From Actinomycetes bacterium (GTDB taxonomy: Bacteria; Actinomycetota; Actinomycetes; Mycobacteriales; Mycobacteriaceae), in NCBI GenBank assembly GCA_023388385.1, contig JAEWGK010000126.1, positions 1 through 5,148 of the forward strand: a stretch of 5,148 nucleotides of DNA, in the 5' to 3' direction. Numbering within the stretch: position 1 is the stretch's first letter; each line of letters starts with the position of its first letter. A program made the translations under genes and the position numbers. Of this stretch, positions 1 through 5,148 are shown piece by piece. The notes beneath the pieces are model-generated. The model was not told the origin of the DNA. It searched no databases and saw only the letters and a list, made by a program, of their open reading frames with translations.

Positions 1-864
1 CGCAAGGCCGAGCGGAACCTGGGCCTCTGGCTCGTCGCCCCCTCCGTCATCCTCATGCTGCTGGTGACGGCCTACCCCATCGCCTACGCCATCTGGCTGT
101 CCCTGCAGCGCTACGACCTGCGGTTCCCGGAGGACCGGGAGTTCGTGGGCCTGGCCAACTACGGCGCGGTGCTCACCTCCGACTACTGGTGGGAGGCGCT
201 GTGGGTGACCGCGGTCATCACGGCGGTGTCCGTGGTCATCGAGTTCGTGCTGGGCATGGCCATCGCGATGATCATGCACCGGGCGCTGTTCGGCCGCGGC
301 ATCGTCCGCACGGTCGTCCTTATCCCGTATGGCATCGTGACCGTCGCCGCGGCGTACTCGTGGAACTACGCGTGGACGCCGGAGACCGGATACTTGGCCA
401 ACCTGCTGCCGGACGGCTCCGCGCCGCTGACGGAGCAGTGGCCGTCGATCTTCATCATCATCCTGGCCGAGGTGTGGAAGACCACGCCGTTCATGGCGCT
501 GCTGCTGCTCGCCGGTCTGGCGCTGGTGCCGGACGACGTGCTGAAGGCCGCTGCGCTCGACGGCGCCGGCTTCTGGCAGAGGCTGTTCAGGATCACGCTG
601 CCGCTGATGAAGTCGTCCATCATCGTCGCCCTGCTGTTCCGCACGCTCGACGCGTTCCGCGTGTTCGACAACATCTTCATTCTCACGAAGGGCAACAACG
701 GCACCGGCTCGGTGTCGATCCTCGGCTACAACAACCTGTTCAAGGCGTTCAACCTGGGCATAGGCTCGGCCATCTCGGTGCTGATCTTCATCTGCGTGGC
801 CATCATCGCCTTCGTGTTCATCAAGGGGCTCGGCGCGTCGACCCCGGGCAACGGGGAGGAGTGA
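1..864 (+). CDS. sugA: Trehalose ABC transporter permease SugA (5' partial)
   Basis: This is an inner-membrane permease subunit of a carbohydrate ABC importer (MalF-type, binding-protein-dependent family), most likely for trehalose. The reading frame is open from base 1, so the N-terminus lies outside the window and 287 residues are visible. The Met codon at 55 is inside the first membrane helix and is not the start. Hydrophobic segments suggest six helices, at about fragment residues 7-34, 68-91, 100-122, 150-172, 205-225 and 253-275. The cytoplasmic EAA loop that docks on the ATPase is clear at about 181-201, with LKAAALDGA at its beginning. Segments such as IPYGIVTV, AEVWKTTPFM and FRTLDAFRVFDNI match mycobacterial SugA as I remember it. 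It is the first visible gene of a sugA-sugB-sugC operon. The trehalose assignment is by homology; another disaccharide is possible. Confidence 0.92.
   Translation, partial: RKAERNLGLWLVAPSVILMLLVTAYPIAYAIWLSLQRYDLRFPEDREFVGLANYGAVLTSDYWWEALWVTAVITAVSVVIEFVLGMAIAMIMHRALFGRGIVRTVVLIPYGIVTVAAAYSWNYAWTPETGYLANLLPDGSAPLTEQWPSIFIIILAEVWKTTPFMALLLLAGLALVPDDVLKAAALDGAGFWQRLFRITLPLMKSSIIVALLFRTLDAFRVFDNIFILTKGNNGTGSVSILGYNNLFKAFNLGIGSAISVLIFICVAIIAFVFIKGLGASTPGNGEE
853..861 (+). promoter_or_regulatory. Ribosome binding site of sugB
   Basis: The sequence GGGGAGGAG sits nine bases before the ATG at 871 and lies inside the last codons of sugA. It fixes the sugB start. The overlap with the upstream gene suggests that translation of the two permeases is coupled, which would suit subunits needed in a 1:1 ratio. 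Confidence 0.8.
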
Positions 865-870
865 CCGGAC

Positions 871-1704
871 ATGTCCAATGCATCCGGCAAGGAGAAGTTC
901 TGGTGGACGATCGGCATCCTCCTGGTCGTCCTCTACGCCCTCGTCCCGGTGGCCTGGATCGCGTCGCTGTCGTTCAAGACGACCGCGACGCTGCATGATG
1001 GCCACTTCATTCCGCGCGAGTGGACGCTGGACAACTACAAGGGCATCTTCGAGACGCCCGACTTCGTCCGCGCGCTCATCAACTCGATCGGCATCGGCCT
1101 CATCACGACTGCCATCGCCGTCGTCGTCGGCACGATGGCGGCCTACGCCATCGCCCGCCTGGAGTTCCCCGGCAAGAAGTTCATCCTCGGCGTCTCGCTG
1201 CTCATCGCGATGTTCCCGCAGGTGTCCCTGGTGAGCCCCCTGTTCGACATCGAGCGCAGGATCGGCCTGTTCGACACGTGGTTCGGCCTCATCCTGCCGT
1301 ACATCACGTTCGCGCTGCCGATGGCCATCTTCATCCTGTCCTCCTTCTTCAAGGAGATCCCGTGGGAGCTGGAGAAGGCCGCCCAGATGGACGGGGCCAC
1401 CCCGTTCCAGGCATTCCGCAAGGTGGTGGCGCCGCTGGCAATCCCCGGCATCGTCACGTCCGCCATCCTCGTGTTCATCTTCGCGTGGAACGACTTCCTG
1501 CTGGCGCAGTCGCTGACCTCCACCGAGGCCGCGCGCACCGCGCCGGCGGCGATGGCCAACTTCACCGGCTCCTCGCAGTTCGAGGAGCCGACGGGCTCCA
1601 TCGCCGCGGCGGCGATCGTCATCACGATCCCGATCATCATCTTCGTCGTCATCTTCCAACGCCGTATCGTCGCCGGCCTGACCTCCGGCGCAGTGAAGGG
1701 GTAA
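871..1704 (+). CDS. sugB: Trehalose ABC transporter permease SugB
   Basis: This is the second membrane permease (MalG-type) of the importer, expected to pair with SugA to form the channel. It is 277 residues long, a usual length for the family, and appears complete. About six membrane helices are predicted by eye, near residues 12-33, 70-94, 104-126, 137-160, 191-212 and 245-265. The EAA loop runs from about 167 to 189 ([18 protein letters not shown]), with the conserved Gly at 175. The segments [26 protein letters not shown] and the C-terminal [17 protein letters not shown] agree closely with remembered mycobacterial SugB; the last is also widely shared among MalG-type permeases. The start is supported by a strong ribosome binding site, and the gap to sugA is six bases. 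sugC follows after seven bases, so the three genes are almost certainly co-transcribed. Confidence 0.94.
   Translation: MSNASGKEKFWWTIGILLVVLYALVPVAWIASLSFKTTATLHDGHFIPREWTLDNYKGIFETPDFVRALINSIGIGLITTAIAVVVGTMAAYAIARLEFPGKKFILGVSLLIAMFPQVSLVSPLFDIERRIGLFDTWFGLILPYITFALPMAIFILSSFFKEIPWELEKAAQMDGATPFQAFRKVVAPLAIPGIVTSAILVFIFAWNDFLLAQSLTSTEAARTAPAAMANFTGSSQFEEPTGSIAAAAIVITIPIIIFVVIFQRRIVAGLTSGAVKG
1695..1701 (+). promoter_or_regulatory. Ribosome binding site of sugC
   Basis: GAAGGGG lies ten bases before the ATG at 1712 and overlaps the last sugB codons, directly before its TAA stop. It supports that ATG as the sugC start and suggests coupled translation. Confidence 0.65.
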
Positions 1705-1711
1705 TCAGGCC

Positions 1712-2866
1712 ATGGCCGATATTCAGCTCAAGAACGTCAACAAGGTGTTCCCGGACGGCGCGGTCGGCGTCGACAATGCGAATCTGGACATCGCCGACGG
1801 CGAGTTCATCATCCTCGTCGGCCCCTCCGGCTGCGGTAAGTCGACGACGCTCAACATGATCGCGGGCCTGGAGGACATCACCGACGGCGACCTGCTCATC
1901 GGCGGCGAGCGGATGAACGACGTCGCCCCGAAGGACCGCGACATCGCGATGGTGTTCCAGTCCTACGCCCTCTACCCGCACATGACGGTGCGCGAGAACA
2001 TCGAGTTCCCGCTCAAGCTGGCGAAGATGGGCAGGAAGGAGATCGACGAGAAGGTCGCCGAGGCCTCCCGCATCCTCGACCTCGACCCGTACCTGGACCG
2101 CAAGCCGTCGAACCTGTCGGGCGGCCAGCGCCAGCGCGTCGCGATGGGCCGCGCCATCGTGCGTCGCCCGAAGGTGTTCCTCATGGACGAGCCGCTGTCC
2201 AACCTGGACGCGAAGCTGCGCGTCCAGATGCGCGCGGAGATCTCCCGCCTGCAGAACCAGCTGGGCGTCACCACCGTCTACGTCACCCACGACCAGACGG
2301 AGGCGATGACCCTCGGCGACCGCGTCGTCGTCATGAAGGGCGGCGTCATCCAGCAGGTCGGCGAGCCGCAGGAGCTCTACCGCCGCCCGGTGAACCTGTT
2401 CGTCGCCGGCTTCATCGGCTCCCCGTCGATGAACTTCGTCCCGGGACGCCTCTCCGGCGGATCGGTCCGCACCCCGCTGGGCGACATCCCGCTGCGCGGC
2501 GAGCTGGCCGACAAGCTGGGCGCGGAGAAGGACCGCCAGGTCGTCGTCGGCCTGCGCCCGGAGGCCTTCGAGGACGCGCGCCTCGTGGAGGACGCGGCCT
2601 GGGGCGTGTCCGTCGACGTCGACGTCGAGGTCCTCGAGTCGATGGGCTCCGACAAGTACGCCCACTTCACCGCGACCGACGAGGACGCTGCGAAGCTGGG
2701 CGGCGCCGCCGCCGACGCGGGCATCACCGACCGCGGCGTCGGCGCGATGGTCGCGCGCCTGTCCGCGGAGTCCGAGATCCGCCGCGGCGATCGCGCCACC
2801 CTGTGGTTCGACCCGGCGAAGATCTCCGTCTTCGACGCCGACTCCGGCGAGAACCTGGGCATCTAG
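1712..2866 (+). CDS. sugC: Trehalose ABC transporter ATPase SugC (MalK/MsiK type)
   Basis: This is the cytoplasmic ATPase that powers the SugA-SugB importer. The 384-residue protein has all nucleotide-binding motifs intact: Walker [10 protein letters not shown] at 37-45, Q-loop Gln83 in [11 protein letters not shown], signature LSGGQ at 135-139, Walker B VFLMDE at 155-160, D-loop SNLD at 163-166 and switch His193. The part after about residue 235 is a MalK-like regulatory domain with OB/TOBE folds, marked by GSPSMNF at 236-242 and GLRPE at 280-284. In related importers this domain can make one ATPase serve several sugar permeases (MsiK behaviour), so sharing is possible here. The position directly after sugB argues for a dedicated role with trehalose. 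A strong hairpin begins 15 bases after the TAG stop. The ATPase class is certain; the substrate is inferred from context. Confidence 0.95.
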   Translation: MADIQLKNVNKVFPDGAVGVDNANLDIADGEFIILVGPSGCGKSTTLNMIAGLEDITDGDLLIGGERMNDVAPKDRDIAMVFQSYALYPHMTVRENIEFPLKLAKMGRKEIDEKVAEASRILDLDPYLDRKPSNLSGGQRQRVAMGRAIVRRPKVFLMDEPLSNLDAKLRVQMRAEISRLQNQLGVTTVYVTHDQTEAMTLGDRVVVMKGGVIQQVGEPQELYRRPVNLFVAGFIGSPSMNFVPGRLSGGSVRTPLGDIPLRGELADKLGAEKDRQVVVGLRPEAFEDARLVEDAAWGVSVDVDVEVLESMGSDKYAHFTATDEDAAKLGGAAADAGITDRGVGAMVARLSAESEIRRGDRATLWFDPAKISVFDADSGENLGI

Positions 2867-2881
2867 ACCCGGTCCGGCCGC

Positions 2882-2918
2882 GGGGTCCGGCGGGGGATTC
2901 GTCTCCCCGCCGGGCCCC
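2882..2918. terminator. Hairpin between convergent genes, probable bidirectional terminator
   Basis: The arms GGGGTCCGGCGGGG (2882-2895) and CCCCGCCGGGCCCC (2905-2918) form a 14-pair stem with a single T-G wobble and a nine-base loop. The hairpin fills the gap between the sugC stop (2866) and the stop of the convergent DGHHR gene (2928-2930), where one structure can serve both transcripts. No T-run follows on either strand. This is common for terminators of GC-rich actinobacteria but leaves termination efficiency unproven. Confidence 0.75.
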
Positions 2919-2927
2919 GTGTCGTCG

Positions 2928-3845
2928 TCACGCGGCGGTGCCGCCGGCAGGCCGGACTGCGGCACCGTTGACTGCGCCGCCGACGGCGTGGCCGCGCCCG
3001 GCGGGTCCGCGTCCGGTGGCGCGGACCTGTTCGAAGACCTCGTCCGACCAGTCGTGGCGGCGGGTGAGGCGATAGCGCTCGGCGGCGACCCACAGGTACA
3101 GCTCGGCGTCGGTGTGGCGCGGTGCCAGGCCCGCACGGCGGGCGGCGGCGACGACGGGAACGAACTCCTCGGTGAACCAGCGGTCGGAGACGTCGTCGCG
3201 CGACAGGAACGAGCCCTGCGCCTGCATCGCGCGGAAGCCCCACGCCTCCACGCACTCGGCGAGCTCCGCGTACTGCCACGGGTCGGGCAGGCGGATCATG
3301 GACGCGCGGGCCTCGTTGAGGGGCACGCGGGACAGGAACACGCGCCGGTGGTCCTTGAGCACCAGGTCGCGGTTGTCGCGGATGCCGTCGGCGTCGACGC
3401 GGGTGCGGATCTCGGTGACGTAGGCGTCGATGGTCCGGTCGCCGCGGGCGCGGGCGATGGAGACCCGGTGGTGGCCGTCGACGACGAAGTGCATGTCGCC
3501 GACGCGGCGCAGCTGCACCGGGGGCATGGACTCGCCGCGGCGCTGCGCGGCGTTGATGCGCTCCCAGCGGTCGCGGGAGCTCGACGTCGTCGGGCGGAAG
3601 GAACGGTCGAACTCGCCGGCGCGATCGACGGAACCGACGATGGTCTCCGTCGGCACTGGCAGCAGTCCCAGCTCGCGGCGTCCGATTTCGCCGAGGGCGC
3701 GGACGACCTCGTCGTACGGCAGGACCTGCGTGACGTCGTCCGGCTGCAGGCGCAGCCGGGAGACGGCGCGGCCCAGCCACGCCCTGCGGCGGGCGCGGGA
3801 GAAGTCCGCCTGCGCGTCGGCGTCGGGGAATCCGGTGTCGGCCAT
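2928..3845 (-). CDS. ParB/sulfiredoxin-fold DGHHR-motif protein, function unknown
   Basis: This 305-residue, probably cytoplasmic protein has no signal peptide or membrane segment. The recognisable core is at about residues 66-145: ETIVGSVDRAGEFDRSF, a region ending in RWERI, PPVQLRRVGDMHFVVDGHHR with DGHHR at 123-127, then AYVTEI. A DG(H/N)HR motif after a beta strand is typical of the ParB N-terminal/sulfiredoxin-like superfamily, whose members bind nucleotides and include CTP-binding ParB and free serine kinases. Similar stand-alone proteins are often annotated as ParB-like in actinobacteria. No helix-turn-helix domain is apparent and no parA is nearby, so chromosome partitioning is unlikely. 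Residues 185-275 (from DPWQYAELAECVEAWGF onward) look like a helical domain I cannot name. The last 28 or so residues are Gly/Ala/Arg-rich and probably disordered. The start is supported by a GAAGGAG site. The gene is convergent with sugC and appears monocistronic. Confidence 0.85.
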   Translation of the reverse strand: MADTGFPDADAQADFSRARRRAWLGRAVSRLRLQPDDVTQVLPYDEVVRALGEIGRRELGLLPVPTETIVGSVDRAGEFDRSFRPTTSSSRDRWERINAAQRRGESMPPVQLRRVGDMHFVVDGHHRVSIARARGDRTIDAYVTEIRTRVDADGIRDNRDLVLKDHRRVFLSRVPLNEARASMIRLPDPWQYAELAECVEAWGFRAMQAQGSFLSRDDVSDRWFTEEFVPVVAAARRAGLAPRHTDAELYLWVAAERYRLTRRHDWSDEVFEQVRATGRGPAGRGHAVGGAVNGAAVRPAGGTAA

Positions 3846-3850
3846 GTGCG

Positions 3851-3857
3851 CTCCTTC
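3851..3857 (-). promoter_or_regulatory. Ribosome binding site of the DGHHR-motif gene
   Basis: Read on the minus strand, GAAGGAG stands five bases before the ATG at 3845. This is a strong Shine-Dalgarno match at a slightly short spacing, and it decides the start of this gene. Confidence 0.75.
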
Positions 3858-4087
3858 GCTGTCGTGGTGATCGGGTGGCAGGTCGTGGTCTGGTCCGCGG
3901 GGTCATGATCGGCTGCATGTCGGGGTGGTCGGGCGAGTGCCGCCGATCGGGGAAGTGCCCGTCAATGCCCGAGTATGTCCGATTGGGTCCGCTCTGGTTG
4001 CGGAGAGGTCATGGTAGATCCGCGGGGGCAACCGTGCCAGCCCAACCCGCCCATGCGTGACGACGATTACGTTTCCGGCCCGCCCGC

Positions 4088-4120
4088 CGGCCGGGGAGCC
4101 CCGCCCTGCGGGGCCGGCCG
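4088..4120 (-). terminator. GC-rich hairpin downstream of the metallophosphoesterase gene, possible terminator
   Basis: GCCCCGC (4098-4104) and GCGGGGC (4108-4114) form a perfect seven-pair stem around a CCT loop. Six more pairs (4088-4093 with 4115-4120) extend it after a four-base bulge on one side. It lies about 45 bases past the metallophosphoesterase stop in the direction of that transcript, and before the likely promoter region of the next gene. There is no T-run on the minus strand after it, so the terminator role is inferred from position and structure only. Confidence 0.5.
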
Positions 4121-4163
4121 CGCCCGGTCCTCCTCCGGCCGGGTCGATCAACCACCCCGGGCG

Positions 4164-4967
4164 TCAGCGGCCGACGTGGACCAGCTCGGCGCGTGAGGGC
4201 GCGCCGGCATGAGCCGGGTGGAGCCGCAGCAGGGTCCACCCGACGGTGTTGACGATGAGGGTGGACGGGCGGCCGTCGTCACGCACGACCTCCGAGAACG
4301 GGCGCGTGCGGCCGTGCGGATGCACGTGGCCGTGGAGATGCAGGGCGGGGGCCAGATCGCGGACCAGGCCGTCGACGGCGTCGAGCCCCCGGTGCGCTGG
4401 GTCCGGATCCGCGCCGGCCAGGCCCGGGGAGTGCGTGAGCAGGACATCGGCGAGCCTGCCGCCGAGTCCGTCGGGGCCGGGAGAGGAGCGGTGGGAGAGC
4501 CGCCGGGCGCGGTGGCGGGTGCGCCGGGCGCGGCGGCGGGCGGCCGCGGGCGTCCACTGGTTCGGGCCCGTCGAATAGCGGGCGCAGCCGCCGAGGCCGG
4601 CGATGCGCAGGTCCGCGACCTCGACGGCGTCGCGGTCGGCGGCCCAGGCTCCCGTGGGTCCCGGCCAGTCCGCGGGCATGCCCGCACGGTGCCAGCCGAG
4701 GCGGCCGGGTCGGTAGCCCTCCAGGGAGGGATCGTGGTTGCCGGGCACCATCGCGCAGGGGGCGTCGTGGGCGGCGGCAACGGATTCGACGTAGTCGAAG
4801 GGCAGATCGCCGGCGGACAGGACGACGTCCGGGATCCCGCCGAGGTCGACGGCGCCGGGGACGGTCAGCGATTCGCGGACCTCGTCGGCGATGGCGAGGA
4901 TGACGACGGGCCGCGGGGCCGCTCCGTATCCGGAGGCGGTTCGCTGGTTGTATCGCTGGTCGTCCAT
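4164..4967 (-). CDS. Calcineurin-like metallophosphoesterase
   Basis: This is a predicted cytoplasmic metal-dependent phosphoesterase of 267 residues; the substrate is unknown. The fold's metal-binding motifs occur in order: ILAIADEV with Asp28, SAGDLPFDYVE with Asp54, PGNHDP with Asn77 and His78, LLTHSPG with His179, and HLHGHVH with His212 and His214. The first motif is D-x-V and lacks the second metal-ligand His of the usual D-x-H. GLGGCARYSTGPNQWT (124-139) is, from memory, typical of a subfamily that shares this change. Residues 143-165 are Arg/Ser-rich and probably a flexible loop. I chose the ATG at 4967 although no Shine-Dalgarno is visible. The longer frame from 5063 would overlap the upstream gene by 67 bases and add only a Gly/Arg-rich stretch. 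The gene begins 29 bases after its upstream neighbour, so the two are probably co-transcribed. Confidence 0.88.
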   Translation of the reverse strand: MDDQRYNQRTASGYGAAPRPVVILAIADEVRESLTVPGAVDLGGIPDVVLSAGDLPFDYVESVAAAHDAPCAMVPGNHDPSLEGYRPGRLGWHRAGMPADWPGPTGAWAADRDAVEVADLRIAGLGGCARYSTGPNQWTPAAARRRARRTRHRARRLSHRSSPGPDGLGGRLADVLLTHSPGLAGADPDPAHRGLDAVDGLVRDLAPALHLHGHVHPHGRTRPFSEVVRDDGRPSTLIVNTVGWTLLRLHPAHAGAPSRAELVHVGR

Positions 4968-4996
4968 CGCGGCCCATTGTGCCGGGTGGGTCCGCG

Positions 4997-5148
4997 CTAT
5001 GCCGGGCCCGAGTCCGGACCCGCGCCCGGCAGCGCGCCCGTGAACGGCGCGACCGGCACGCACACGTCGGGGTGCGCCGAGCGGTAGTCGCCGTCGTCGA
5101 GCGCCTCCATGACCAGGTCCAGCACGCGGGGGCTGAAGGTCATGGACA
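4997..5148 (-). CDS. C-terminal end of an unidentified protein (partial)
   Basis: The minus strand is open from the window edge to a TAG stop at 4997-4999, giving the last 49 residues of a protein. The visible part begins SMTFSPRVLDLVMEALDDGD, continues with YRSAHPDVCVPVAPF, and ends in a Gly/Pro/Ala-rich tail. The first portion looks like an amphipathic helix and has normal protein composition and codon use, so this is likely a true gene end. A Met codon at the second visible position could in principle be a start of a very short protein, but no ribosome binding site can be judged there. I do not recognise the family. The metallophosphoesterase gene starts 29 bases downstream on the same strand, suggesting an operon. 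Confidence 0.6.
   Translation of the reverse strand, partial: SMTFSPRVLDLVMEALDDGDYRSAHPDVCVPVAPFTGALPGAGPDSGPA

Larger units (their letters stand above)
3846..4163. other. Non-coding stretch between the DGHHR gene and the metallophosphoesterase gene
   Basis: No convincing gene is visible in these 318 bases on either strand. The short open frames here lack ribosome binding sites and recognisable protein content. The left side must hold the leader and promoter of the minus-strand DGHHR gene, but no clear -35/-10 pair can be assigned. Weak candidates on the minus strand are TTGACG (3960-3965), TACCAT (4011-4016) and CATACT (3972-3977). The right side contains GC-rich inverted repeats that may end the metallophosphoesterase transcript. 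The 3860-4070 section is less GC-rich than the coding DNA around it, which fits a promoter region. Confidence 0.6.

Noticed and set aside
2608..2640. A short repeated GTCGAC pattern within sugC.
   Set aside because: It encodes an alternating Val-Asp/Glu beta strand (VDVDVEV) in the regulatory domain. Codon bias explains the repetition, so it is not a regulatory repeat.
1649..3136. A 495-codon open frame on the minus strand, opposite sugC and running into the DGHHR gene region.
   Set aside because: Its composition is Arg/Ala/Asp/Val/Leu-rich with no recognisable domain, and it lies across the intact sugC gene. Long antisense frames are expected from the third-position GC bias of such genes.
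2919..3908. A 329-codon open frame on the plus strand opposite the DGHHR gene.
   Set aside because: It mirrors a well-supported gene with a good ribosome binding site and a recognisable motif. The plus-strand product is low-complexity and matches nothing I know.
3955..3971. Two TGCCCG copies four bases apart in the non-coding stretch, considered as an operator.
   Set aside because: Six-base repeats are expected by chance in DNA this rich in G and C, and there is no symmetry or promoter context to support a regulator site.
4968..5063. An N-terminal extension of the metallophosphoesterase starting at 5063.
   Set aside because: It would overlap the upstream gene by 67 bases and adds only a Gly/Arg-rich stretch. 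The conserved fold begins just after the ATG at 4967.
4209..5087. A 292-codon plus-strand open frame opposite the metallophosphoesterase.
   Set aside because: The minus-strand frame carries five metallophosphoesterase motifs in order. The plus-strand product is Gly/Ala/Arg-rich and is a by-product of GC bias.

Overview
The window is high-GC DNA with strong G/C preference at third codon positions, typical of an actinobacterium. Its first three genes closely resemble, as recalled from memory and not by a search, the mycobacterial trehalose importer genes sugA, sugB and sugC. This points to a mycolic-acid-containing actinobacterium (Mycobacteriales, possibly Corynebacterium or a relative). The genus cannot be fixed from this sequence alone.

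Left part (1-2866, + strand): sugA (5' end cut off by the window), sugB and sugC are tightly packed with gaps of 6-7 bases, each with a Shine-Dalgarno sequence overlapping or next to the previous stop codon. They encode the two membrane permeases and the ATPase of a trehalose-type ABC importer. The substrate-binding lipoprotein (lpqY in mycobacteria) is not in the window and would be expected upstream. A strong GC-rich hairpin follows sugC.

Middle (2928-3845, - strand): a convergent gene encodes a roughly 305-residue protein with a ParB/sulfiredoxin-like DGHHR motif. No ParA partner or DNA-binding domain is visible, so a role in chromosome segregation is doubtful. A 318-base non-coding stretch follows (3846-4163). 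It holds this gene's leader with a good ribosome binding site, and a compact hairpin that may end the next transcript.

Right part (4164-5148, - strand): a calcineurin-like metallophosphoesterase gene lies 29 bases downstream of the end of another gene whose 3' end only (49 codons) is in the window. The two probably share an operon. The metallophosphoesterase start is best placed at 4967, because the longer open frame would run into the upstream gene.

The importer is well understood by homology: in mycobacteria it recovers trehalose released outside the cell during mycolate transfer. No functional link between the importer and the two other proteins is visible. I see no clear sign of a new multi-gene system, mobile element, CRISPR array or RNA gene. 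The points most worth following up are the DGHHR protein and the metallophosphoesterase with its altered first motif.
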